DNA of 64,000 bases from Owenia fusiformis. Its lineage: Eukaryota > Annelida > Polychaeta > Sabellida > Oweniidae. Location: the NCBI GenBank assembly GCA_903813345.2, contig CAIIXF020000002.1, forward strand, positions 6,685,772-6,749,771, in the 5' to 3' direction. Position 1 is the first letter of the stretch; each line of letters opens with the position of its first letter. Of the stretch, positions 25,401-40,400 are shown piece after piece. The position numbers and the translations under genes were made by a program. The notes below the pieces were generated by a model, which saw only the letters and a list, made by a program, of their open reading frames with translations, had not been told where the DNA came from and ran no database searches.

Positions 25401-28400
25401 TACCACTACACTAGCAGATTTGAGAGTCATTCAGTTGAGTGCACCTGTATATGGCGCTCCACCTTTGCCTTTTAAAAAGGTGCTATTGCTATTGCCCCTT
25501 CTGCATGACACTTCATCTGTGAATGTGTGAAGTGCTAGGAAGGCTGCATATATGTCAGGGTCTATATTGGAGGAAATACCACTGACATCAGTCTTCATTT
25601 GTTTCCAACTCAAGTATCCAGCAGCACACTTTCCTGTATTTGCTTTTTGTTTTCATCATCATACAAGAACTAAATCAAATCTTTAGGGACTCTTGTTTTT
25701 CTACCTTAAATAGGGCAAGGTGTCCCTCCTCTCTTTCAGGTTCCTTTATAGAATTTTTGATGTAATTATCACATACAAAAACTAATCAATCTGCAATTGT
25801 AGAATCTTGAAAAAAGTCTCCGCCAGATCCAGAAACAAAACTACCTTTCAAGTTGAATTATGATTTGGGATAGTTGGGGTTTGTTTTCCTTATGATTTGT
25901 ATACATTTAGAAGTTTTCTTTTTCTTGCTAGGTTCTATTACAAATTTTGGTCCTTTCCCTTTGGCACTTGTGGGTACAAGTCCATGCATAGGGATGGGTT
26001 TCTCTGTCCTTGCAAGAGGTCCAGTCAGTGTTCCTAGAGCCCAAGGCACAGGGCTCAATAGGAACTGCAGGAGACATTCTAGGCTATAGTTTTCAATTTC
26101 ATATGTTTTATTAGATCATGAAATCTTTTTTTCAACTCATCTCAGATGGTATCTCTTCATGCAATTTCCCCTTTTGACTTAAATTAGATGAGATCTGCAG
26201 CGACATCATTTGGCACAGATTTTCCTTATGATACACCGTAGAGATGACCTTCATCCTCAATGGTAAATGGATCAAGAAAGTCTTTGATTGCGGTTTTTGT
26301 CATCTTTATGTCGTTTTCTGTACTTGCTATTTGTGCCTTTCCAAGGTCATTATGGGTGTCACACTCATCTCATCTCTAGATAATTTTCCTAAGTTGGTCT
26401 TATGAAGGACTGTCTGATTGTTGTAACCAACTCATCCATATAAAGCACTTATTGTCTGTATGGCCCATATTGCAAATCCTCGTAGTGAACCACCAGATGG
26501 ACTTGAATGGAAACTAAATGACTCCATATCTTTCCAGTGGGTATTGACTGATATTCTCATACAAGAGATTGGTGATATAGCAACACCAGGAGATGAATCA
26601 GAAAACTCCAGAAGATGTACCCTATGAAATCCAGAATTAAAAAGATGAGATTGATACTTAAGGCAGATGAGATCTACACATTCTAATTCTGTTACTATTC
26701 ACCCCTGCCCCAATGTAAAAACTATAAAACTTAAACAGATGTATTTACCAGAAATGCTTGACATAAATTACAATAACAGCAGTTCAGTATAACTATGAAT
26801 GTATCTCAAAAGTCAAGTTCAATTTTGTATTTATACAAAGAACCAATCATCTATTATTGTTAGGGCGACACTCCTTTTGATCATTTATTAATATGTAATT
26901 GTATGGTGTTTGACAAATCCTGTAAATTGTAATATCCCATATATTGAGATGAATATGAAGAGGACCCAGACGATGTACCCCATGAAATCCAGAACTATGC
27001 AGATGAGATTTATACTTAAGGCCGATTACCTCTGCGCCCTCCTTATTCTGTTACTACTCTCCCCCATCCTCCCCCAGGCAAGAACTATTACAATTCGATG
27101 TGCATTACTTACCAGAAATGCTTGATATTAAGTATAATCAAAGAAGTTGTAATGTAAATGTATCTCAAAAGTCAAGTTAGACTCTGTATTTATAGAGAAT
27201 GAATCTATGATAAGGGCGACGCCCAATTTTGATCACTTGCGTAATTCTATGGTCTTTATACTTACCAATCATGCAGAATTATAATATCCGATATATTCAG
27301 ATGAATGTGAAGAAGACCCAGAAGATGTACCCCATGGAATCCAGAACTATGTAGATGAGATTTATACTTAAGGGTGATTAGCTTTGCCCTCTTCCAATTC
27401 TGTTACCCCCCCCCCCCCATCAACCCCCTCCCCCATGCAATAAGTATAACACTTACATGTACATTATTTACCAAAAATGCTTCATATTTAGTATAACCAA
27501 AGAACATCATTATAAATGTATCTCAAAAGTCAAGTAAAACTCTGTATTTTTAGAGAAAGGCAATCATCTACTATGATGAGGGCGACGCCCACTTTTGATC
27601 ACTTATATAATTGTATGGTCTTTGACACTCCCCAGTTATGTTAATTGCAATATCCTTTATATTTAAATAAATGTTTGAACTGCCCTGGTAATTTTGAGAA
27701 TGCTAAAATGTTCTGATACCTGTTGATTTGAAAAATAATCCACATTCTATATTATGTACAGGTACAGGTTTTACCAAAATTAAGGATTTTCTCAGCAAAA
27801 ATTGTGGTTTCCATGGCAACCACAAGTGGCAGACCATTGAAACTTTGCATACTACCTTAAAATGATCTCATCAACTCTCAATAAAATTATTATGATGATT
27901 GAAGACCAACTGAATGAATTATTCAATGATGATAATGTACCCCCTGTAATTTTCCTTTTTAGGGTCAAAAACCCAATTTTGACAACTTTCGCCCCGGATA
28001 CGGCGCGTCAGACTAAAATTTTCTGAAGAATCACATAAAAATACATAAGAAACAAGTAATTTCAATTTGTTCAGAAGCGGGTACATTTTTCGGTGCTACC
28101 TCACTAACTATTATGTATGTCATTGGAAAGAGCATTCAATTCTGGATAAAATAAACCCTAGATGACCTAGGTCAGATATTGCTACATAGTGTCACATGCA
28201 TTTGAAATGTACTAGTATAGTGCTCTATTTCATTAATTTTTGAGAAGTGGCTGACTGTAAAGTGTAGTGCCTTATTTTATTTATTTAGACTAAAGCTAGT
28301 TCACAGTTGAAATAAAGATGACAAAACAACTTTTTGATGATGATAATCAGCAATATAGAGACAGAATAAGGTGTATAACATATAGAGAATGAGGGTGCTA

Positions 28401-31400
28401 GGTTCATTACGAAGTATTAAAATCTCTTGAGAAAGACACAGCCCTTTTCCATTCCCTTTTAGCTTCATATCCGGCTAGATTGGCAGCGTTTAAGGCTGCC
28501 CAGGGGGGTCATACTCACTTTTAAAAGTAAATTGAAAATATATCTTGTTTTTCATCATGCATCTTCATCTTTTCACATGTTAACAACAATTATGCTCTTT
28601 CCAATGGTGTATGGTATGTGTGTGTATCTTTCCTAGTTTATGCCGTGGAGGGGGGGAGGGGCACAACGCCATTTGACACCCTGTAGTTATGTAATGTAGT
28701 TTAGTGGAAATATTGTTCAATATTTTCATTAATAGATGGGAAATAAAGAAATTTTAGTCAGTGTTTTGTTAATGAAGTAAGTTATAGTCAGCCTGATCTG
28801 ATTGGACATAATACAAGCCCTCTATTTGTTGGATTAAAGGTAATGCGTATTGATTCGTGTTAATGGTTTCAAGAAATCTTAAAGGTGCGATATAATGGAA
28901 ATCTCACACTAAGTGGTTTATTCAGTTGTATCATAAGCACATATAGCATAATGTAATATATACTGTAAACACATTGCATTTGTGGGAACAATTTTCGCTG
29001 ATTGGTGCATTTTTTTCTTTTTGTGTATTCATGTTTTCATGATTTACTGAATAACAGAAACCGATGAAGTTTTCAAATCTCAATATATGGGTGATAATTA
29101 ATTAATATGGGCCAGAAAAAAGTGTGTGGGTCGGGTCAGAAGACAGCAGAAAAAATGATATAGTACTAGCAACTGAAACAACTGGGTGAATATATGGCAC
29201 ATTATAAGACTGTTTAAGCCTGCATTACTGCATGCTATGCTTTGATAAAAGAAAAATTTTTACCATCAAATCATAGAGAACTGTAAATTATCTTATGTTT
29301 GTAATTTATACATAAACAAGAAATAGGCCAGCTAAAAGTCTGATTTTTTTGCAGGGAATAAAAAGCATTTTAAGATGATAATGGTATTCCTGAGTGTTCT
29401 GACCTGACATTGGTAAGGAGCTGTTTGTGACCAGATTGTGAATTAAACCTTTTATCACAGAAAAATTGTGAATCACATAATATAGTGAATTGTGAAATCG
29501 TTTTTCAAAATGTGATGAACAATTTTAAATACACAGGATCCTGATTTCAAAATTTTCACACACATGAATACTAGCAAATACAAGATGTTCGCAAATTTAA
29601 TGTGTTTTACAGTACCTAATAACATTTTTTCTATCATATACATATGAGTTCTAACAAAAAAAATATTTTTTACATTTCTAGTCAAATGTTGCTTTTAGAT
29701 TTTTCCCAGTTTTTGCAGAAATTTCCATTTGTTAATATGCCTTAGTTTTCCAGAGATTTTCATTTTTCAGTTATTAATTTTTTTACCGTTTTTCAAGTGT
29801 ATGTTTTATGTAAATATCTGAATACATAGAATATATGGATAACATATTTCACATCACCCAAGACTTATATTTACAGTACACCTAATTTTTTAACACCTTC
29901 CTTAGTAACACAGAAACATAAATGTATACCCTCTGTAAATAAAAATGTGCATGCTCCTTGTTCATTCATAACATTTTCAATATTCTGTGTAATCAAACCA
30001 AATCCATAAGAGGAATTTGTTATGAATCAATGGAGGACGTCTCAGCAAATAAGATGACATTTAAAAATAAGATAATGTCTTAGTTATGTCTCACAAAATG
30101 CACTGACATGTCTTTTGCATTCACATAATGTCATAAATTACAATGTAATACTGACTTTACTATTTTGCCTAGGATACCCTAATAGGTTTAATGCCTAACT
30201 TTTCTTAGTGAAAACCACTTCAAGACACATTTCACATAGACTCCTGTATAAAATCCCCTGTAAACACCTTCCTACATTGGGGAATTTTGTTTCTCCATTG
30301 GTGTTAACTATATACATATGTACACTGGTTTTACTATGTGTTGCCTGTAATGACCATAAGGTGATTTGCAAGCAATTTGTTGTTAATACATGATTCATGA
30401 AATAAATAGTTTACCCTTTAAAAACAACAAAAATTATACTTGCCTTGCATATGGGAGGGACTAATATTTTTTAAACTGATCATAATATGAGTCATCTGGT
30501 TTGTGGTTTGATGATTCCTCAAGTTTGCTTTTTGATGTTGACTTAATTTCTTTCACATTTATCTCACTTGAGACCTTTTTGCTATTAATTATTACATGAA
30601 CAATGCCACTGCATAGGACAAAAATCTCGAGTATTGTGATGATGGAAACACCAACGAATATACCAAGAACTCCCCCGATTTCTGATATCATTGAAACCAA
30701 TGAGAAACCTTCATCTTGGATTGTGTACTTTACCTCAAGTGTTTTGAAATATACATTTACACGGAGAACATTGGCTCTCAATTCATCGCCATGGTTTTGT
30801 GCAACATTTATATACTCCATAAAACTATTGCAGTGAATACCAATGCTATTTTGAAACCTTTCGAAGAAAGACCCTGATATATTCAAATAACTTAGTTGAC
30901 AAAAGAAATCTAATTCAGAGCCTCTCATTGGCCACACAGACTGAGAAGTCTCGATTTCGTAATCAACATATGTACAGTTGTATTCGCATTCACAGCTTGG
31001 GATATCCTTAGCTAGTGCTGTCCATTGGTGTTCCTCCTTTGAACATATAACCTTTGCAAGGTCCTCTTTTAGAACAGTGGTGTTTGCTTCAGTTGCCTTC
31101 AGCCACTCTTTTATATTGAATTTTCCACAGGGTTGTATGTCCAATTCTGTTGTTGCATTTATATCAACTGGGAGCAAATCATATCTACATCCACATTGAC
31201 GCTGGATCACTTTCTCTATACATTTTATTCTACATGTGTTTCGGGTGTATTTGTAGTCAGTTGAGTGTAGCGTATTATGCTCAGCGCATTCACCCCATGG
31301 CTGTTTTAAAAGCTGCCGTTTATTCGCAGAAAGAGCCACACTTATTAAATGCCCAGGCTCTACATCAAATCCCTCATTGTCAGGATCAGGTAAAGTTCCC

Positions 31401-34400
31401 TTTTCGTGTATGATCACCCTTGCTCCTGATGCAGCTGTCATTACTCGATTTACATTATAAGCCACATAAGCGTTTTCTGAATTTTCCAAGTAAAGTGTGA
31501 GCGAAAGACCTTTTTGAGCTCCTGTACTTGAAATTATCGGTTTTGATATATTGATATCCCCGCCATTGAATGTGTAGCAATTTTTGTATTCATGATGGAC
31601 TAACTTCTGAAAGTCGGCTGCTGAGCATTCCTTTTCTTGATATAAACAGTAAGGAATGAAATCACCAAACTCATGACCAATAGTGGAAACTCCACTCACG
31701 CCCAAATTCGCATAATATCCCCTGTTAGATCTTGCCACAAGAATTGTATTTGTCATAATCGACAAATATGTTTCGTTGGTAATCTGTGCCAATTCATCTA
31801 CAAGAGCATACGATGAACTTAGAAAGTTGTTCAGAGATATATAATCGCTATTAGGATCAGAATAGACTTCAGCTATTTTCATTGAAGAGATACCATACAG
31901 TGGACATACAGTTACGGATGGGAATATGATATCTTCATCCACCTTTGCCTCTACTCTGTCTATTGTTTCATATTTGACGTAGCGAACTATGATAGTCGAT
32001 ACCCAAATGATAGCAGCTATGGTTGATAGAAGTGTAATCGCTACCCATAATGCTTTTCCAAATTTGCTACTGGTCTGATTAATCATTCCCCATCCATGCC
32101 CCGAGGTGTTGCTTGTGAACTCGTTTATTATTCGCTTCATTGTTTTATATCATATCACAAACAGCATGTCCTCTTTTAGACTTAATTATATCTTTATATA
32201 GGTGTAGTTTAGTGGCTTCCTTTTTCACAAATTTACTTATCCATACATTATTTCATGTACTGTTTTTGAGTATATTTTGTGTGATCAATTTTTTTATTAA
32301 TTGTAACATATTGAGTCTGTTTCTCCTTAACCTCATATAACTTAATATTGTTAGTATGAGTCTAACTCCTTTCTTCCCCTTCCTTTATATCCATTTATAC
32401 AATAATGTAAAATTGTTCAACTTGTCTAAAAGTTTTATTCTGAATCTTTGATCTCATATGAAAACACTCCCATGGAGTCTTGAAGGATTGAATGAATTGA
32501 AAATTCAATAACCTGCTCTTAATATATTTGCACTTAGATTAGTGCAATGACGTATAAAATGTAATAATGGCTCTAAGTTCTAAGTGGCTTATGGTAACCA
32601 AATGTGTATTGATTTGTGTACTTTTGTTTTTATTAAAAGACTGAGCATTTGATGAAAATACCATATACAGGATTTTTTTAATTGATATAACTTTCTCGAA
32701 AATGCATGGATTTCAATAACGTTTTGGTATTGTCAGTTATCAATCATTCAATTGTTCCTGAAGTAAGATCAATAAACCTTTAGGGGTTCTTGAATAATAA
32801 AGGTAAACAGACACTAGGGGTCTATTAAAAAAAATTCCAAATTTTAGAATGAAATTCAAAGCGACGATTTTACAACAATCATAGTCATATATCAAAAAAG
32901 AAATGTGGAGGTATTTTTTCCAACCCTGTACTGTACAGTCAATCCTGTGTATCCTAACACCTCTCTTTTCCAAGCACCTCTCAATGTAAACACTTCTAAC
33001 TTAATGAAAAGTTATTCAGGGGATTCATTAGCAGCAAGCAATTTTCACTGGTTGTTTTCACAAAATTGCCTGTTGTTTTTAGGAACTTTCCCATGTTAAA
33101 TTCATGATTTCCATTAATCTTCACCATTGTTTTTATTTATTTAGCCTGTTGTGAGAAATTCTAGTGAAACCCCTGGTTATTAAGAGTTCATATATGTATT
33201 TGATGTAACTGTTGTTCCTCTTATTGAAATTGGAATATTGTGGGACAATGCCCATTTTGTCGTGAACTTTCTAAAGTGTCCCTAAGAAACAATAGATATG
33301 AGGGGTCTGGTAGACCAGAATGTGGGACCCCTATTAACAATGTAGCGTGTTGAAAGATTTTCTAAGAACCAATTAGAAGTGTTCAAATATTTGTTTCATC
33401 ACTAGTAGTAACACTTTACACTGGGGGGTATCGTGATGCAACAACACCGTGTTGTTGCATCAAGATGGCCAGACTTCCGGTGATAGATTTTCGTACGATG
33501 TTTTGTTTCCCCAATTTAAACCCATTTCTAGGACGAGTTGCTCAATAACCATACACGTGCAGTTAGCGCACGATCTATATTTAAAGAAACTGTCATTAGT
33601 ATACATGTACCATCACCAAGAAGCAATAAGTTCACGGTTTTAATTCCTCACTATTGATGCAACAACACCAAACCGAAGATGCAACAACACTCCTCTAGAT
33701 TTGAGCAATGATGCAGCAACACCAATTAATAGTATAATTTCAGAAGACCATAAATCTCGAGAGGAACAGATTTTCAAATGCTACTATTGCAACACCGTTA
33801 TCCATTACCCATATTTGCGTTCTTCTCAAGGCTTTCAAAATACACGTCCTGCGGGCGAAGATCCTTTATATGTATTTTCAAAAATTTATACTTTTAAATA
33901 TTATAATGTACTGGACGTTGTTCTATAACATAGTTCAATCGCCTTTAACATGGCAAGCTTTAGTAATCTATTTTCATAAACCACTGTTCCATAGCTGGAT
34001 GACCCTGACTCCAGTTAGTATCATTCAAAATGGTGGACAAACATCTTTCGTTCTCGGTAAACATGAGCTATTGGAAATTATCTGTCATCCATCTGTGGAA
34101 CAGTGATAAACTAGTAGATGTACGTTACCACTGTTTATCAAATTATAACTAAAACAGTTTAACTGTGACATTCGTGAGCTTATGTTGATTGGATGATTGC
34201 TTCATCTATGATATAATATGGATTCTTTATTTCCTCCAATTTGGAGAGCAAACGTGTAAAAACGTCTAATTGACTTTATTAGAGAGGCCGTTTAAGCCCG
34301 GTATACACCAATGGGGCAAAATCCCACTTGCCCCATCGAGTCCCATCTTGCCCCATCGAATCCCAATTTGCCCCATCGAATCCCACGAAGTCCCATGGGA

Positions 34401-37400
34401 CCTTGATGACTTTGCCCCATCGTGCCCCATGGAGTCCCATCAAGCCCCATGGAGTCCCATCAAATCCCACCGTGCCCCATTGGTGTATGTCGGGCTTCAC
34501 ACAACACGTCATATGATCGAAAATCCCACGATGCCCCATGGAAAGAATGAACATGATCATTCTCGATGGGACTCCATGGGACTTCGTGGGATTTTGCCCC
34601 ATCGTGCCCCATCGAGTCCCACCGAGTCCCACTTGGGACTTCATGGGACCTCATGGGACCTCGTGGGACTCGATGGGGCAAGATGGGGCAAAATCCCACG
34701 GAGTCCCAAGGACTTCATGGGGCAAAGTCTCAAAAGATCCTACGAGGTCCCACGCAATGTTAAGTCTATGGAGGTCCCAACTTGCCCCATTTGTGTATAC
34801 CGGGCTTTAGTTACACGTTTAATGGAAATCTTGCACGACGCAGATGTAGAATTATTGCTCTCTTTGGATTCCTTCTCTCCGACTGAGTAAAAAGGTAATC
34901 AAAAGTGATAAGATTAAGGGCCCAAAAAAGGTAAATTGATAGGGCCACAGTTATCCCAGATATCCCGGGCCCTCGAGAAATATCATATTGTCTCTCATCC
35001 TATACAACTCTTGAGAACGATGTACAGTATAACTCCTGGATAGCGTAAACTCCTGAGCAGCGTATACAACTCTTCAACTTGATATATGACATCATACTTT
35101 GGGTGGGATAACAAAGGATATACAATATACAATTGTAGACCTCTCTTGAGGTCAACTGGCAAAATTGTATACCGATACTGTAATCCTTGAAAGTTCGGAG
35201 GTCGAGGTCAACAGTACTCTCAGGGTTTACTGTTGAGGTATACACTTTGGCCAGTTGACCGAATAGAGAGGTTAAAAATTGTTTGTTAGTCCGAAGAATA
35301 TAATAATTTGAAGGATATAATATACAATTGTAGACCTCTCTTAAGGTCATCTGCCAAAATTGTATACCGATACTGTAAACCTTAAAAGTACTGTTGATCA
35401 AGACAAGAGGTCGAGGACACTTTTGCCAGTTGACCGAAAAGAGAGGTTAACAATTGTTCTGTTAGTCCAAATAATATAATAATTAGACAAATATATAATC
35501 GAATATCACGTGAACATATTTGATAAGTAAAGGTATCATATTTTAGCAAAAAATCCCCAAACCGTCGAATACTTGTAATTTTTTACACAACTTATTTTTT
35601 CAAAATTAAAAAAATTTCAACATTAAAAAACAATTTTTCAAAAATAGCGGTCAACAGTACCTAGTAGTGGTCAACAGTTTACAATTGTTGACCTCCCCAG
35701 AAGTCAACCGGCAAAGTTGTATACCGAGACTGTATATGTAAACCGAAAAACTACTGTTGACAGAGTCCGAGTAAACTAATAATGCACATATAGACGACAA
35801 TCATCAATCGGCATGGCTTCATTTCACAACCTTTTCTCCGAACCACATTAGCAGTATTTTTTTATAAAATCTAAAGACAGTGCAAGTAGCTTAACTCTGT
35901 ATTTGGCACATCACGGCGTACTCGTTAGTGAATTAATGTTAATTTTAAGTTTCTATTTGTATTTTTGCTTTACTTGTCGCCTAGTAAAGTCATTTTCATC
36001 AACGTTTACAAAATGTCAGTCTTCCATTTTTTTTTTGTGACGTCATGAAACTTTTTTGCAGAAGTAGCGGTCAACAGTACCTAGTAGCGGTCAACAGTAC
36101 ATAATTTTGATCGCTAATCAACCAATCAGAATCGAGTATTTCAGTTGAGGTACTAACAATACATTTTGTTCACCGCTCATCAACCAATCAGAATTGAGTA
36201 TTTCAATTGAGGTACTAACAACATGCACAAAATGACTGATATCTGTTGTCTTTCCAAAATTATATTAGTTATTTGTAAACAATTTCCATACGGTAAATCA
36301 AGGGCATTTAATTTAGAAAATGTATAATCTTTATTTTTCAGATACAATATCAATGAGATTTCCTCCCGGGGATTCAGTACTTTATTTAGTTTGCCTTGTA
36401 TATCCTTTTAACTTTGATATAGACAAAGAAACCAAACAAAATACGTTTCGTTCATGGACCACTGACTCACGCGTTTTATTGATGTCCCGACCTACACCTG
36501 TAAACAGAACATAAAACAGTTTCTCTTGTTGTTAAATGATACATTATATTGGCGTTTTTGCATCAGCACATTGGTGTTGTTGCATCATCGATAAGAAACA
36601 GAGTGGTGTTGTTGCATCAATAGTGAGGAATTAAAATCACGAATTTATCGCTTCTTGATGATGCTACATGTATACCAATGACAGTTTTTTAAAATATAGA
36701 TCCTGCGCTAACTGGATGTGTATGATTATTGAGCAACTCGTCCTAGAAATGGGTGTAAATTGGGAAAACAAAACATCGTACGAAAATCTATCACCGGAAG
36801 TCTGGCCATCTTGATGCAACAACACGGTGTTGTTGCATCACGATACCCCCCAGTGACTTTAATGGCTCTTAATGGGGTTCCTATTGTAATGACCCTCTCT
36901 CTAACTTATGATTATCTTACATAATCATGACATAATAATAGGTTTTAGTGATGTATGATATATGTACCCTTTCATTTTGTAAGTGCAATTAGCATTTGTT
37001 TAGTCCTTAGTGAATGGGGATTCATATATAAATTATCAAAGTGAGAAACAATCTTTTTTTCACAAACTTGGTTACTGAATCTTTATCAGTCTGACTTCAA
37101 CTTTCATTCATAATTTTGTTAACATTTTCACCCATGGGATAATCTGGATTTAGAGATTCTGAGAATTAAGTACATGTAAATAAATGTAGTAACCATATTT
37201 TTTGTTTTATACTATTTTACATATAACACAATCCCTGTGTAAACACAATCAGTTAAATTACTGTTATGGAAAATTTCACTTGATAATTTTATCATTCCAT
37301 GATTTCTTGTAAAAAGCAGATAATTTTGTTCAATTTTTTGAATAATTCTAACGAGAATGAGCATTTTGTAAATGTGGCCTAGAGCCCTAGACAATATGAA

Positions 37401-40400
37401 ATATGACACCCACTATGGTTTTTCACATTATTTCTCTTTTACCCGCAAAGAGAGCAGTGACACAACATCCAATATGACACCTCTTAACTCTCATTCTTAG
37501 CTGAGACTCCTCAGTTCTTTTCAGAGGCTTATGGATAACTCATCCATTAGACAACTCATCTTTGGACAACTCATCCCCCGTATAACTCATCCCTTAGACA
37601 ACTCATTTCTGGACAACTTATCCCCTTGACAACTCATCCCCTGGAGAACTCATCTCTTAGACAACTAATTTCTGGACAACTTATTCCCTAGACAACTCAT
37701 CCCTTATACAACTCATCTCTGGACAACTCATCCCTTGGATAACTCATCCCTTAGACAACTCATCCCCTTTACAACTCATTTGCTGGACACAATGAACAAA
37801 ATGTTTTTTTTGTGTTTTTTTATTATGTACCTTGTAATCTTAAAGCTTGGCCTATACCCATTTAAAATGATTGCCCATTTTTGTCAATGTACGATTCATG
37901 AAATCAATAATTTACCATATAAAAGAGAAACAAAAAGAAAACGAGCCCTGCATCTCATGATTTTTTAAACAAAATGATCATAGTATGGGTCATCAGTCTT
38001 GTGATCTGACATTTCCTCATGTTTGTGTTTTGGTGTTGACTTAAATTCTTTCACATTTATCTCACTCGAGACCTTTTTGCTATTTATTATAGCAAGTACT
38101 ATGCCACTGCATAGGACAAAAGCCTCGAGTATTGTGATAATTGATACACCTATGAATATACCAAGAACTCCCCCGATTTCTGATATCATTGAAACCAATG
38201 AGAAACCTTCCTCTTGGATTGTGTACTTCATCTCAAGTGTTTTGAAATAAACATTTACACGGAGAACATTGGCTCTCAATTCATCGCCATGGTTTTTTGA
38301 AACATTAACATACTCCCCATAATTAGTGCAGTGAACACCAATGCTGTTTTGAAACCTTTCGAGGAGAGACCCTGATATATTCAAATAATTTAGCTGACAA
38401 TAGAAATCTAACTCAGAGCCTCTGGTTGGCCACACAGACTGAGAAGTCTCCATTTGGTAGTCAACATATGTACAGTTGTATTCACATTCACAGTTTGGGA
38501 TATCCTTAGAGAGTATTGTCCATTGGTGTTCTTCCTTTGAACATTTGACTCTTTCAAGGTCCTCTTTTAGAATAGTACTGTTTGCTCCTGATGTCTTCAG
38601 CCACTCTTCTTTATTGAATTTTCCACAGGGTTGTATGTCCGATTCTGTTGTTGCATTTATATCAACTGGGAGAAAATCATATCTACATCCACATTGACGC
38701 TGGATCACTTTCTCCATACATTTGATTTTACATGTGTTTCTTGTGTATTTGAAGTCAGTTGAGTGTAGTGTATTATGCTCAGCGCATTCACCCCATGGCT
38801 GTTTTAAAAGCTGCCGTTTGTTTGCAGAGAGAGCCACACTTATTAAATGCCCAGGCTCTACATCAAAACCTTCATTGTCAGGATCAGGTAAAGTTCCTTT
38901 TTCGTGAATAATCACCCTAGCTCCTGATGCAGCTGTCATCATTCGATTTGAATCATAACCCACAAAAGCGTATTCTGAATTTTCCAAGTAAAGTGTGAGC
39001 GAAAGACCTTTTTGAGCTCCTGTACTTGAAATTATTGGTTTCGATATATTGATATCCCCACCATTGAATGTATAACAGTTTTTGTATTCATGATGGACTA
39101 TCATCTGAAAGTCAGCTACTTCGCATTCCTTTTCTTGATAAAAACAAAGAGGAATGAAATCTCTGAACTCATGGCCAAGAGTGGAAACTCCACTCACGCC
39201 CATGTTATCATAACTTCCTCTATTAGATTTTATTTCGCTAACTGTATTTGTTAAAATAAATTCACGTGTTTCGTTAGTAACTTGTGCCAATTCATCCGCA
39301 TTACCATACAAGGACATTATAAAGTTCTTCAGTGATTTAAAATCACTATTAGGATCAGAAAAGGCTTCACCTCTTTTCTCTGAAGAAAAACCATACAATG
39401 GACACACAGTCACGGATGGGAATATAATATCTTCATCCACTTTTGCCTCTACTCTGTCTATTGTTTCATATTTAACGTAGCGAACTATAATAGTCGATAC
39501 CCAAATGATAGCAGCTATGGTTGATAGAAGTGTAATCGCTACCCATAATGCCTTTCCAAATTTGCTACTGGTCTGATTAATCATTCCCCATCCATGCCCC
39601 GAGGTGTTGCTTGTGAACTCGTTCAGAATTTGCTTCATTATTATTTTATATCATCACAACAGCAAGTCGTCTTTTATAAGATTTATCTTTATCATAGTTT
39701 AGTTGTTCTCTTTTTCACAGATTTACATATTCATTTTTTGAGTGTAGCTTGTTTCATCACTTTATTTTTATTCATTGTTATTGTTTGAGTCTCTGCCTTC
39801 TTGACATAACATATTTCCTTGTTAGCATGAGTCCCACTTCTTTCCTCTTGTTTCTCTATCTTCATATACAATACTATAAGTAATTGAATGATTCGAAGTG
39901 CAATTCAGGATATATTCTGCTTGAGAAATTCTGTATTGGAACTAGACAAAGTCAATGCCAATACAGAATATCGAGAGCAGAATCTATCCTGTTTTGCACT
40001 TCAAATCATTCTATAATGTTTTTATCGTACAATCTTAGGCCAATACATTTTACCTAGGAGATAATCCCTAATACATATTCTGTATTTTCTCTATTGCAAC
40101 TGAGATTGTCCCCTCTGTACCCTTTTTTCTGAATTGCTCTGGAGATGATCAAAGAGAACAATCTTAGTAGCAATACCAATCAGAGGGCTTCATTTTATAG
40201 ATCATATGATAATATATGTCTAAATTAATAATATCTATTCATATAAAAGCCAAAAGGTTGCATTACTTGCTTTAACGTATTATTTGGAATCTTTGATCTC
40301 ATATGAAAACACTCTACACTGTAGAGTCTGGACGAATTGAATGAATTAAAATCTTAATAACCTGCTCTTTATACATTAGCATCTAGACTAGTGCAATGAC

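Noticed and set aside
23818-28686. hAT assignment because of the CAGGG start
   Set aside because: No 8-bp duplication: the 8 bases left of CAGGG (GTTATCTA) and right of CCCTG (TAGTTATG) differ, while CTACAGGG ends with a 4-bp TTAT flank fit better.
34270-34890. 206-codon plus-strand frame and overlapping minus-strand frames
   Set aside because: Produced by the stop-poor CCCCATNGAGTCCCA repeat; peptide is a short-period repeat and frames are open on both strands.
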